The translations under genes and the position numbers were made by a program. Positions 8,933 to 16,941 of a stretch of DNA of 64,000 nucleotides are shown in pieces (positions within the stretch are counted from its first letter, which is position 1; every line of letters starts with the position of its first letter). Below the pieces are notes generated by a model. The model had not been told where the DNA came from, ran no database searches, and worked only from the letters and a program-made list of their open reading frames with translations. The DNA comes from Azospirillum brasilense (lineage in GTDB: Bacteria > Pseudomonadota > Alphaproteobacteria > Azospirillales > Azospirillaceae), in the NCBI RefSeq assembly GCF_001315015.1, contig NZ_CP012916.1, forward strand, positions 698,001-762,000, given 5' to 3'.

Positions 8933-10290
8933 CCCAGGGCCTCCTCCAGCGCGCGGAGCTGGGCGCGGATCTTGACCATCATCTCCTCATGCTCGTCCGC
9001 CGGATCGGAATCGGCGACGATGCCGCCGCCGGCCTGGGCGATCACCGCATCCGGCGTGATCGACAGGGTGCGGATGACGATGCTGCTGTCCATCGCGCCG
9101 TCGAAGCCGAGCCAGGCGACGGAGCCGCAGTAGGCGCCGCGCCGCGCCACCTCCAGCTCGTCGATGATCTGCATGGCGCGGATCTTGGGCGCCCCGGTGA
9201 TCGAGCCGCCGGGCAGCGCCGCCCGCAGCAGGTCGACCGCCCCCAGGCCGGGCCGCAGCCGCGCCGTGACCACCGAGACGAGGTGATGGACGCTGGCGAA
9301 GCTCTCCAGCCCGTAAAGCGTCGGCACCCGGACGCTGCCAACCCGCGACACCCGGCCGAGGTCGTTGCGCAGCAGGTCGGTGATCATCAGGTTTTCCGCC
9401 CGGTCCTTGACGCTGGCCACCAGCTCCGCGGCGGCGGCGGCGTCCGCGGCGGGGTCGGCGTAGCGCGGGCGGGTGCCCTTGATCGGGCGCGTCTCCACCT
9501 CCCCGGTGGCGCTGAGGCGGATGAAGCGCTCCGGCGAGGCGCTGGCGATGCACAGGCGCGGGCCGCAGTCGAGATAGGCGGCGAAGGGCGCCGGACTGAT
9601 CGCGCGCAGCCGGCGGTACAGCGCGTAGGTGTCCAGCCCGGCGGGCCGGTCGGCCAGGAAGCGCTGCGTGAAGTTGGCCTGATAGATGTCGCCGGCCCGG
9701 ATGTACTCCAGCACCCGCTCCACCCGCGCCAGATAGTCGTCGCGCTCCAGCTCGCTCCGCCAGGGGGCGGCCGGGATGGGGCCGAGGGGGGACGCTCCGC
9801 CGCCCTCCAGCCGGGCGGCCAGGGCGCGGGCGCGGGCCTCGGCCTCCGGGCGGGCGGCGATCACCCAGGCGCGGCGCTCCGCATGGTCGAAGGCGGCCAC
9901 CGCGTCGTAGAAGCCGAAGGCCATCTCCGGCTGGCCGCCGGGGTTGGCGTGGCGCGAGCGGATGCGCTCCAGCCGCAGCCCCGCCTCGTAGCCGATGAAG
10001 CCGACCGCCCCGCCGCAAAAGGGCGCCGGTCCAGGCGGGCCTTCGGGCCGGGCGTGGCGCGCCAGCTCCTCCGCCAGAACGGCGAAGGGGTCGCCGTCCA
10101 CCGGCCGGCCGTCGAGATAGGCCCGCCCGTCCAGCGACTCCAGGGTGCGGACGGGCTCCGCCGCGATGTAGCTGTAGCGGCCATGGGCCGGGTGCGCGGC
10201 GGCGCTGTCGAGCAGCATCGACCAGGGCTGTCCGGACAGGGCGCGGAAGGCCTCCGCCGGATCGGCGCATGACAAGGGGATCGCCAGCAT
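8929..10290 (-). CDS. pabB: Aminodeoxychorismate synthase component I
   Basis: About 453 residues from the ATG at 10290 (MLAIPLSCADPAEAF), preceded by AGGAAG; a GTG at 10323 overlapping the SDR stop is the alternative. It is a chorismate-binding enzyme of the anthranilate synthase I/PabB family. Conserved blocks are IYQANFTQRF, FIRLSATGEVETRPIKGT, ENLMITDLLRNDLGRV and PGGSITGAPKIRAMQIIDELE. PIKGT with its Lys favours PabB over TrpE. It aminates chorismate at C4 using ammonia from a PabA subunit, which is not encoded next to it. It is coupled to pabC by an overlapping stop/start. Confidence 0.9.
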   Translation of the reverse strand: MLAIPLSCADPAEAFRALSGQPWSMLLDSAAAHPAHGRYSYIAAEPVRTLESLDGRAYLDGRPVDGDPFAVLAEELARHARPEGPPGPAPFCGGAVGFIGYEAGLRLERIRSRHANPGGQPEMAFGFYDAVAAFDHAERRAWVIAARPEAEARARALAARLEGGGASPLGPIPAAPWRSELERDDYLARVERVLEYIRAGDIYQANFTQRFLADRPAGLDTYALYRRLRAISPAPFAAYLDCGPRLCIASASPERFIRLSATGEVETRPIKGTRPRYADPAADAAAAAELVASVKDRAENLMITDLLRNDLGRVSRVGSVRVPTLYGLESFASVHHLVSVVTARLRPGLGAVDLLRAALPGGSITGAPKIRAMQIIDELEVARRGAYCGSVAWLGFDGAMDSSIVIRTLSITPDAVIAQAGGGIVADSDPADEHEEMMVKIRAQLRALEEALG

Positions 10291-10319
10291 GGCGGCACAG
10301 CTTCCTGTAAGACCGGCCT

Positions 10320-11105
10320 TCACATGAGAATGGTGGCGCCGCCGTCCACCACCAACACATGCCCATTGACGTAGGAGGCGGCGGGCGAGGCCAGGAAGAC
10401 CGCGGCCCCGGCGATCTCCTCCGGGCGGCCCCAGCGACCGATCGGGGTGCGTCCCTCGAAATAGGCGGACAGGGCCGGGTTGCCGGTGATGCCGGCGTTG
10501 GTCTCCGTCGCGAAGAAGCCCGGCGCGATGGCGTTGCTGGTCAGGCCCTTTCCGCCATACTCGGCGGCGAGCGCCCGCACCATGCCGGCCAGCCCGGCCT
10601 TGGCGGCGGCGTAGACCGCATCGTTGGCGCGGGCGATTTGCCCGGAGATGGAGGTCACCGTGATCAGCCGCCCGAAGCCCTGGGGCAGCATCAGCCGCGC
10701 CGCCTCCCGCGCCAGGATCAGGCCGGCGGCCAGATCGACGTTGAGCAGCTCGCTGATTTCCTCGTCGGCGAAGTCGGTCAGCGGCTTGCGGTTGCGCTGC
10801 CCGACATTCTGCACCAGCACGTCCAGCCGCCCGTGATCCCGCGCGATCCGCGCGTAGGCGTCCCGCACCGCGTCGCGGTCGGCCACGTCGAAGGCCAGCA
10901 CCGAGGCCCGCCCGCCCGCCGCGGCGATGGCCTCGGCCACCGGCTCCAGCCGCGCGGCGTCACGCCCGTTCAGCAGCACATGGGCGCCCGACCCGGCCAT
11001 GGCGCGGGCGATTTCCAGACCCAGCCCGCGCCCGGACCCGGTGACCAGCACCACCCGGCCTTCGAGCGAGAACTGCGACAGATAGGGAAGATGCGGAGCG
11101 GTCAT
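10320..11105 (-). CDS. SDR-family oxidoreductase, gluconate 5-dehydrogenase-like
   Basis: 261 residues, a classical short-chain dehydrogenase. The cofactor motif TGSGRGLGLEIA is near residue 18, NVGQ stands for the NNAG block, and the catalytic Ser-Tyr-Lys is seen as TSISG followed by YAAAKAGLAG. The C-terminal YVNGHVLVVDGG is typical. The sequence resembles gluconate 5-dehydrogenase and 3-oxoacyl reductase subgroups, and the substrate cannot be fixed from sequence. It sits between the UbiC-like gene and pabB on one strand with its stop overlapping the possible GTG of pabB, so a role linked to chorismate products is possible. Confidence 0.88.
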   Translation of the reverse strand: MTAPHLPYLSQFSLEGRVVLVTGSGRGLGLEIARAMAGSGAHVLLNGRDAARLEPVAEAIAAAGGRASVLAFDVADRDAVRDAYARIARDHGRLDVLVQNVGQRNRKPLTDFADEEISELLNVDLAAGLILAREAARLMLPQGFGRLITVTSISGQIARANDAVYAAAKAGLAGMVRALAAEYGGKGLTSNAIAPGFFATETNAGITGNPALSAYFEGRTPIGRWGRPEEIAGAAVFLASPAASYVNGHVLVVDGGATILM

Positions 11106-11179
11106 GGTCACCGATGCGGAGGACGTGAACGGTTTTGCAGGTTTAGCAGATGCTCCGCCGGATGGCACCCCGTTCGGCG

Positions 11180-11725
11180 TCAGGCGCGGGGGAGCAGTTC
11201 CACCGTTTCCGCGATGGTCCAGCCGTCCGCCCGCACCAGCCGTCCGATGCGCCCGTACAGCGTGGCGCCGGAGGACACGCGCCCCTCCGCAGCCCAGACG
11301 TGGTCGGCGGGAGCGGTCAGCAGGCCCAGCACCTCCACCGAGAAGGCGACGCCGTTGCGCGCCAGCAGGCGCCCGAAGGGCTCGGCCCCCTCGCGAAGCT
11401 GCTCGGCGAAGGCCGCGGGAAAGCCGCCGAGCGCGATGCGGATGCTCGCCAGCTCCACCGGCCGCGCGTCCGGCCCGACCGTCAGCACGATGTCGCGCCA
11501 CAGCGCCGTGCCGTCCGGCTCCGTCCACTGGCGCAGCACCCGCACGCCCACCGGCTCGCCCCACCGCTCCGACAGGACGGCGGTCATGCCGCGGTCATGG
11601 TCGAGCAGCGTCCGATAGGGCGCCGGGACCACGGCGGCGGGCAGCGCGGACAGCGCCCGCGCCCCGGCCCCCCATCCCGCCGTCAGCGCCCGCGCGCGCG
11701 CCAGGGCGAGGCCGGGATCATCCAT
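11180..11725 (-). CDS. Chorismate lyase (UbiC/DUF98)-like protein
   Basis: 181 residues from the ATG at 11725 (MDDPGLALARARAL); ATGs or other starts upstream (11770, 11890) lack ribosome sites and read into low-complexity sequence. Conserved elements are YRTLLDHDRGMTAVL, VGVRVLRQW, WRDIVLTVG, PVELASIRIALGGFPA and EPFGRLLARNGV, the layout of UbiC/DUF98 proteins that split chorismate into 4-hydroxybenzoate and pyruvate. The catalytic role is inferred. It opens a four-gene minus-strand operon with the SDR, pabB and pabC, so two chorismate-using enzymes share one transcript. Confidence 0.72.
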   Translation of the reverse strand: MDDPGLALARARALTAGWGAGARALSALPAAVVPAPYRTLLDHDRGMTAVLSERWGEPVGVRVLRQWTEPDGTALWRDIVLTVGPDARPVELASIRIALGGFPAAFAEQLREGAEPFGRLLARNGVAFSVEVLGLLTAPADHVWAAEGRVSSGATLYGRIGRLVRADGWTIAETVELLPRA

Positions 11726-12035
11726 GGAGGAACAGCCGGCGGCGGAGGCGGACGAAAAGGAAGGCTTCATTCGGAATCGCGGTTCTGCGGAAGGATGTGG
11801 GCGGAAGGACTTGGCCGTTCCCGGCGGGGCGGCGGCCACGGGCGGCATTCTAGGAACAGCGCCCCGCCGACCGCAATGCCGAAGGCGCACATCGCAGGGT
11901 CGTGCCGTCCGCTTGACCCTGCAATGAAAAGGGGCATCGGCCGCGGCCCTGCCCCGCGCCGCCGGCCTCTTGCGCTTCGCAGACGCTGCATTAGATCACG
12001 CTGATGAAAACGCCCGTCCTGGAGGGAGCCGCGCC
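11726..12035. other. Gene-poor interval with an inverted repeat
   Basis: Between the start of the UbiC-like gene and trxC. An inverted repeat GCAGGGTC (11894-11901) / GACCCTGC (11915-11922) with a 13-nt loop lies near the middle. Short open frames on the minus strand (up to position 11991) are proline/arginine-rich and not convincing as genes. The trxC ribosome site GGAGGGAG lies at the right end. Confidence 0.5.
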
Positions 12036-12485
12036 ATGTCCGACCTTCTGCACGTCGCCTGCCCGAGCTGCGACACCCTGAACCGCATGCCGCGCACCCG
12101 CCTCGACCAGCCGGGCGCCGGGAAATGCGGCCACTGCGGGCAGCCGCTGTTCCAGGGCAAGCCCATCGCGCTGACCAGCGCCCGCTTCACCGCCCAGGCG
12201 GAGCGCAGCGACCTGCCGCTGCTCATCGACTTCTGGGCGGAGTGGTGCGGGCCGTGCCGGATGATGGCGCCGGTCTTCGAGCAGGCCGCCGGCCGGCTGG
12301 AGCCTCATGTCCGCCTCGCCAAGGTCGACACCGAGGACGCCCCCGATCTCGCCGCCCGCTTCGGCGTGCGCAGCATCCCGACCCTCGTCCTGGTCCACCA
12401 TGGGCGCGAGGTGGCGCGCACCGCCGGGGCGATGCCGCTGCCAGCCCTGCTCGGCTGGGTGCGGCAGGCGATGGCAGCCGTCTGA
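12036..12485 (+). CDS. trxC: Thioredoxin 2
   Basis: 149 residues. An N-terminal zinc finger with two CxxC pairs (CPSCDTLNRMPR; CGHCGQPLF) precedes a thioredoxin fold with active site WCGPC in FWAEWCGPCRMMAP. That extra zinc domain separates Trx2 from Trx1. It reduces protein disulfides in the cytoplasm and is often induced by oxidative stress. The start has a strong GGAGGGAG site. It ends 3 bp from the convergent ttrR-like stop codon, with no room for a separate terminator. Confidence 0.95.
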   Translation: MSDLLHVACPSCDTLNRMPRTRLDQPGAGKCGHCGQPLFQGKPIALTSARFTAQAERSDLPLLIDFWAEWCGPCRMMAPVFEQAAGRLEPHVRLAKVDTEDAPDLAARFGVRSIPTLVLVHHGREVARTAGAMPLPALLGWVRQAMAAV

Positions 12486-12488
12486 CCT

Positions 12489-13100
12489 TTATTCCGCTTC
12501 CAGAAGCAGCCGAGTCAGGTCGGAGACGGAGGCGACCTCCAGCTTGTCCATGACGTTGTGGCGGTGCACTTCCACCGTCTTCAGGCTGAGGTTGATCTCC
12601 GCCGCGATGACCTTGTTCGGCTTGCCCTGCACCACCAGATCGGCGACCTGCCGCTCCCGCGGGGTCAGGCGGGCCAGCAGGGCGCGGACATGGGCCTTGC
12701 GCGCCTGCGCCTCCCACGCCCGGCGGGATTTCTCCAACGCCTCGTGCACCCGGTCGAGGAGAAGCTGGTCGTTGAAGGGCTTCTCGATGACATCCACCGC
12801 CCCGGCGCGGAAGGCGCGGGCGGCCATCGGCACGTCGCCGTGGCCGGTGATGATCACGACGGCCAGGACGGAGCCGGCGCGGGCCAGCGTGTCCTGCAAC
12901 TCCAGCCCGCTCATTCCCGGCATGCGCACGTCGGTGACGACGCAGCCGGGCCGGTCGGCGCGCATGGCGCGCAGGAACTCCTCGCCGGAGCAGAAGGACT
13001 CCACCGCCACGCCCAGCGAGCCGATCAGCCAGCCCAGCGAGTGGCGCATCGCCGGATCGTCGTCCACCACGTAAACGGTGCGGGCCGCGTCAGCCTGCAT
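12489..13100 (-). CDS. FixJ/TtrR-type response regulator
   Basis: 203 residues. The receiver domain has the acidic pair DDD near residue 14, the phospho-acceptor Asp in VVTDVRMPGMSG and the conserved Lys in EKPFNDQLLLD. A LuxR-type HTH follows (LTPRERQVADLVVQGKPNKVIAAEINLSLKTVEVHRHNVM), separated by a helical linker. Its start overlaps the end of the kinase gene by 11 bases, so the pair is co-translated. The partner kinase is TtrS-like, which makes this a TtrR-like regulator. No ttrBCA genes lie nearby, so its targets are open; the adjacent sulfide genes are candidates. Confidence 0.9.
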   Translation of the reverse strand: MQADAARTVYVVDDDPAMRHSLGWLIGSLGVAVESFCSGEEFLRAMRADRPGCVVTDVRMPGMSGLELQDTLARAGSVLAVVIITGHGDVPMAARAFRAGAVDVIEKPFNDQLLLDRVHEALEKSRRAWEAQARKAHVRALLARLTPRERQVADLVVQGKPNKVIAAEINLSLKTVEVHRHNVMDKLEVASVSDLTRLLLEAE

Positions 13101-14943
13101 CGACCTTCTCCTCCGCTGCGGGCAGGACGAAGCGCACCACGGTGCCCCCGCCCGGATGATCGGTGGCCCAGAGATGGCCGCCATGGCTTTCCACGATGGT
13201 CCGGCAGATCGACAGCCCCAGCCCCATGCCGCCGGGCTTGGTGGTGAAGAAGGGGTCGAACAGCCGCGCCCTCGCGTCCTCCGACAGGCCGTGCCCGCGG
13301 TCGGCCACGGCGATCTCCACCCGCCCTTCCAAGTCCAGCCCGGTATGCACGGTGACACCGCGTCCCCCCTCCGTCTCGCCGTCCATGGCGTCCAGCGCGT
13401 TCTTGACGAGGTTCAGGACGACCTGCTCGATCTGCACCCGGTCGGCCAGGACCGGCGGCAGGCCGGGGGACAGGTCGCGGGTGACCGGGATGTTGCCGCT
13501 GCGCGCCCGCCCCTCGCAGAGCTGCAGCGCCGCCTCCACCGCGCCGTTGACGTCGGCCGGCTCCAGCTGGGCGGCGCGCTTGCGCACGAAGTCGCGGATG
13601 CGGGCGATGATCTGCCCGGCGCGGTCGGCCTGGGCGGCGATGGCGCGGGAGGCCTCGGCGAACTCGGCAGGGCTGCCCACCCCCGCCTCCAGCCGCCGCG
13701 TGCAGCCGCGGGCGTAGTTGGCGATGGCGCCCAGCGGCTGGTTCAGCTCATGCGCGATGTTGCTGGCCATCTCGCCGAGGATGGAGAGGCGGGCGACGTG
13801 GTCCATCTCCTTCTGCCGCTCCCGCGCGGTGTCCTCGGCGCGGCGGCGCTCGGCCATCTCGCGGCGCAGCTCGCGGTTGGCGGCGCGCAGTTCCGCCGTG
13901 CGCACCTTGATGAGATGCTCGACCCGCAGCGAATGGACCGCCCACCACAGCAGGGCCAGCGCCGCCAGCGCCAGCCAGTGCCAATGCTCCCGCGCGAGGT
14001 CGAGCAGGGTGACGTCGCGCAGATGCTCGTAGGGGCCGACGCGCAGGCTGCGGAACAGGCCGTGGACCGGCTGGTAGTCCATCGGCACCGTCCAGCCCTC
14101 GTAGCCGCCGGCCAGCGCCGCCGGATGGCCGTCGGGCATCTGGAACAGCGCGACCACCACCGCCTTGGCCAGATCCTCCGGCGTGTTGGCCAGCCGGGCG
14201 AGCGGCCAGTCGGGGTAGAGGCCGGTGGACAGGGCGCAGCCGAATCCCGGCTCCGTCCGGGCGCCGACGACCTGGAACCCCGCGCGGTCGAGGCGGCCTT
14301 CCTCGGCCAGCTCCTCCAGCACGCAGGCGCGCAGGACGCCGGCGTCCACCTCCCCGTCGCGGACGGCGAAGGCGACGCGGTCCACCGGGAAGCCGGAGAA
14401 GCGCAGCTCCTTCACATCGGCGTAGGGATCGACCCCGGCCGTCAGCATCGCGCCCCAGGCGATCTGGAAGCCGCCGAAGGCGTCGGGGTCCACCGCCATC
14501 ACGGACTTGCCCTTGAGATCGGCGAGCGTCCGGATGTCGTCGCGCCCGGCCCGGACGATCAGGGCCGAGCCCACCGCCGCCCCCGACGCGCCGGAGCGGG
14601 AGGAATGGAGCGTGGCGATGCGGGTGACGCCGTGGCGGGCCTCCAGCTCCACATAATTGCCGGTGTTGGTCAGCACGAAATCGACGCTGCCGGCGGCCAC
14701 CGCCGCGTCCATGCCCGGCAGGTCGAGCGGCACCATCTCCGCCCCGCGCTGCGGAAAGCGGTCCGCCAGATAGCGGACGGTCGGTTCCCAGACGGCGTTG
14801 GCGTGGTCGCCGCCGCGGTAGGCCAGCACGCCGACGCGGATCGGCGGCTCCGCCGCCCCGGCCGGGGCCGCCGCCAGTATCGTCGCGGCGAGGCTCCCGG
14901 CTAGCGCGAGCGTCAGGCGGACCGATCGGGGCGTGAAGCGCAT
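13090..14943 (-). CDS. TtrS-like sensor histidine kinase with PhnD-like periplasmic domain
   Basis: 617 residues. A signal peptide (about 1-30) is followed by a periplasmic PhnD/solute-binding-type domain (about 33-295, starting IRVGVLAYRGGDHA and including VDFVLTNTGNYVELEA and LKGKSVMAVDPDAFGG). A single membrane helix follows (about 322-342, WLALAALALLWWAV), then a coiled coil (RTAELRAANRELRREMAERRR) and the kinase core: H-box ASNIAHELNQPLGAI, N-box LNLVKNALDAM, and G boxes VADRGHGLSED and GGMGLGLSICR. This architecture is that of TtrS, the tetrathionate or thiosulfate sensor. Here it lies just downstream of a sulfide:quinone oxidoreductase gene on the same strand. The ligand is inferred only. 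Confidence 0.9.
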   Translation of the reverse strand: MRFTPRSVRLTLALAGSLAATILAAAPAGAAEPPIRVGVLAYRGGDHANAVWEPTVRYLADRFPQRGAEMVPLDLPGMDAAVAAGSVDFVLTNTGNYVELEARHGVTRIATLHSSRSGASGAAVGSALIVRAGRDDIRTLADLKGKSVMAVDPDAFGGFQIAWGAMLTAGVDPYADVKELRFSGFPVDRVAFAVRDGEVDAGVLRACVLEELAEEGRLDRAGFQVVGARTEPGFGCALSTGLYPDWPLARLANTPEDLAKAVVVALFQMPDGHPAALAGGYEGWTVPMDYQPVHGLFRSLRVGPYEHLRDVTLLDLAREHWHWLALAALALLWWAVHSLRVEHLIKVRTAELRAANRELRREMAERRRAEDTARERQKEMDHVARLSILGEMASNIAHELNQPLGAIANYARGCTRRLEAGVGSPAEFAEASRAIAAQADRAGQIIARIRDFVRKRAAQLEPADVNGAVEAALQLCEGRARSGNIPVTRDLSPGLPPVLADRVQIEQVVLNLVKNALDAMDGETEGGRGVTVHTGLDLEGRVEIAVADRGHGLSEDARARLFDPFFTTKPGGMGLGLSICRTIVESHGGHLWATDHPGGGTVVRFVLPAAEEKVDAG

Positions 14944-15073
14944 GGGATCCTTCGGACGGGGCCGGTGAACGGGAACGACATGGGGTCGATGGCTCCCCCG
15001 TGCGCCGCATACACCCGTGCCCGGCCACTTTCAATCCGTATGGCTCCTTACCCAAGGGCGATCGCATTTGAGA

Positions 15074-15193
15074 TCCCCTCTCCCCTCTGGGGAGAGGGTT
15101 AGGGTGAGGGGGTTGCGCTTTTGCCGGACGCATCACCTCGCACATCCCCCTCACCGGCCCTTCGGGCCACCCTCTCCCCGGAGGGGAGAGGGC
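15074..15193. repeat. REP-like extragenic palindrome
   Basis: CCCTCTCCCCTCTGGGGAGAGG and its near reverse complement near 15170-15193 face each other, with GGGTGAGGGGG and CCCCCTCACCGG between. This is the usual form of alphaproteobacterial intergenic mosaic repeats. It lies between the SQR stop (15224) and the ttrS start (14943) and could fold in RNA of either strand. Confidence 0.75.
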
Positions 15194-15223
15194 TATGAAG
15201 GCCAAATACGATCACCTTGCTCC

Positions 15224-16519
15224 CTACCCGTCCAGCGTGGCCGGCGCGTCCGGCTGCACGCGCGTCAGACCCAGCAACTTCAGCGCGTAGCGCTCATAGA
15301 CCGGTTCGCCGATGCCCTTGCGCACCTTGCGCAGGAAGTAGCGCTCGAAGCCGACCTTGGCGAGATGGACCCAGCGCCCGTGCGACGACCAGTTGACGTT
15401 GCGCGGCGGGATCTGCGGCATGGCGACGAAAGCGACGCCGCTGTCCCCGAAATCGGCGAGGCAGAGCGCGTTCCAGGTCGCCTCCTCCGTCGGCTCCTTC
15501 CCGTCCAGGATGGCGCGGATGTTGTGGGCGGCGGCGGTCACCATGGTCTCGATCATGTAGCCGGTCTTCGGAACGCCGACCGGGACCGGAGTCTTCTCCA
15601 CCGGCGGGATGGCGATGCAGACACCGACCCCGAAGACGTTGCGGAAGGTGGGGTTGCGCTGGTGCCGGTCGGTCAGCACGAAGCCGCGGGGGTTCACCAG
15701 CCCCTCCACCCCGCGCAGGGGAGCGATGCCGCGGAAGGCGGGGAGCATCATGGTCAGGCGGCTGCCCACCATGTGCCGCGCCTTGTCCTTGCCGTCGGCG
15801 TCGACCTCCGTCACGTGGACCGTGTCGGGCTCGAAGCGGTCAACGCGAGCGTTGGCGATCCATTGGATGTGCCGTTCACGCAGCGCCGATTCCAGAAGCC
15901 CCTTGGTGTCGCCCACCCCGCCCAGCCCGAGATGCCCGATGTAGGGTTCCGACGTGACGAAGGTCATCGGCACCTTGTGGCGGATCCTGCGGCGGCGCAG
16001 GTCGGCGTCGGCGATCATCGCGAACTCGTAGGCCGGACCGAAGCAGGACGCCCCCTGCACCGCCCCGACGACCAGCGGGCCGGGGTCGCGGCAGAACTGC
16101 TCCCACCGCTGGGCCGCCGCCTCCGCGTGGTCGACGTGGCAGATGGAGATGGTGTTGGCCTGCGGCCCGAAGCCCTCGATCTCGTCGAAAGCCAGGTCGG
16201 GACCGGTAGCGATGACGAGCTGGTCGTAGCCGAGGCTGGTCCCGTCGCCGAGATCCAGCGCGTTGTCGTGGGGCCGCAGCGCCCGGCAGCCGGAGTGGTT
16301 GAAGGCGATGCCCTTGCGGGCGAAGGGCTCGGCCAGCGGGACCGTGATGTCGCCGCGCTTGCGCCAGCCGACCGCCACCCAGGGGTTGGACGGCACGAAC
16401 TGGAACCGGTCGCTGTTCGACACGACGGTGATCCGGTCGCCGGGCCGCGCCCGATCCTTCAGCTCATAGGCCATCGGAATGCCGCCGATGCCCGCCCCGA
16501 GTACGACGATGTGGGCCAT
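15224..16519 (-). CDS. sqr: Sulfide:quinone oxidoreductase
   Basis: 431 residues, an FAD-binding two-dinucleotide-domain flavoprotein (VVLGAGIGGIPMAYEL at 5-20; LVIATGPDLAFDEIEG). The three redox-active cysteines of SQR are visible: Cys127 (SICHVDHA), Cys159 (GASCFGPAYEF) and Cys353 (ALCLADFGDSG). The C-terminus has amphipathic helical stretches used for membrane attachment. The enzyme oxidises sulfide to polysulfide or persulfide and feeds electrons to quinone. It follows a DUF2892 gene on the same transcript. The promoter region is shared with the RND/rhodanese operon and carries an SqrR-type operator candidate, so induction by sulfide is expected. Confidence 0.9.
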   Translation of the reverse strand: MAHIVVLGAGIGGIPMAYELKDRARPGDRITVVSNSDRFQFVPSNPWVAVGWRKRGDITVPLAEPFARKGIAFNHSGCRALRPHDNALDLGDGTSLGYDQLVIATGPDLAFDEIEGFGPQANTISICHVDHAEAAAQRWEQFCRDPGPLVVGAVQGASCFGPAYEFAMIADADLRRRRIRHKVPMTFVTSEPYIGHLGLGGVGDTKGLLESALRERHIQWIANARVDRFEPDTVHVTEVDADGKDKARHMVGSRLTMMLPAFRGIAPLRGVEGLVNPRGFVLTDRHQRNPTFRNVFGVGVCIAIPPVEKTPVPVGVPKTGYMIETMVTAAAHNIRAILDGKEPTEEATWNALCLADFGDSGVAFVAMPQIPPRNVNWSSHGRWVHLAKVGFERYFLRKVRKGIGEPVYERYALKLLGLTRVQPDAPATLDG

Positions 16520-16606
16520 ATCCGTTTCCTCTCCGGAAGATCCGGGTCTGTTGGGCTGCCCGGTTGTGTGTTTCGGTGGAACGCTTTCCCCCTGCCCGGC
16601 CCGCGC

Positions 16607-16810
16607 CTATTCGAAGGCCATGCCGGGGCGCAGGCCGATCCGCTTCAGCACGATCGCCAGCGGACAGAAGCCGGTGAAGGCCGCCTGGAGCAGGTTGGCC
16701 CCGACGATGGCGGTCAGCCACAGCCACCCCGGCCCGTGAAGCTGGGACAGGGCGAGGCTCAGCAGGATCATGGTCCCGGCGAAGGCCATGACGATGCGGT
16801 CGATGCTCAT
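16607..16810 (-). CDS. DUF2892 (YgaP-type) small membrane protein
   Basis: 67 residues with two membrane helices (RIVMAFAGTMILLSLALSQ; WLTAIVGANLLQAAFTGFCPLAIVL) and the family signature GFCPLAIVLKRIG. Related segments form the membrane domain of the rhodanese YgaP and occur as separate proteins next to rhodanese and SQR genes. It is the first gene of the minus-strand transcript before SQR, with an 87-bp gap, and probably works in sulfur transfer at the inner membrane. The Cys in GFCPL may be functional. Confidence 0.85.
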   Translation of the reverse strand: MSIDRIVMAFAGTMILLSLALSQLHGPGWLWLTAIVGANLLQAAFTGFCPLAIVLKRIGLRPGMAFE

Positions 16811-16862
16811 GATGCGGTCTCCTCTGTGCCGGTTCGGGATGGCGGTCGCGTGATTTCATTCG

Positions 16863-16890
16863 TTGACACTAATTTAGCAATGTCTAAAAT
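16863..16890 (+). promoter_or_regulatory. Promoter of the RND/rhodanese operon with an embedded operator
   Basis: TTGACA (16863-16868), a 16-bp spacer and TAAAAT (16885-16890) read toward the adaptor gene at 16942. The inverted repeat TTTAG-N6-CTAAA (16873-16888) overlaps the spacer and -10, so a bound repressor would block polymerase. Confidence 0.65.
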
Positions 16891-16900
16891 AAGGAGTCAA
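16871..16900 (-). promoter_or_regulatory. Divergent promoter of the DUF2892/SQR operon
   Basis: On the minus strand TTGACT (16900-16895), an 18-bp spacer and TAAATT (16876-16871) form a second promoter. It overlaps the plus-strand one face to face, so the same operator (16871-16890, AATTTAGCAATGTCTAAAAT) sits inside both. One repressor could therefore switch both operons together. Confidence 0.6.
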
Positions 16901-16941
16901 GACACCCTGAGACCCGTTCCTCCCGTTCGAAGTGGCCCGCC

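Noticed and set aside
12489..14943. Assigning the kinase and regulator as a true tetrathionate system (ttrSR)
   Set aside because: Architecture fits, but ttrABC is missing, so gene symbols were withheld.
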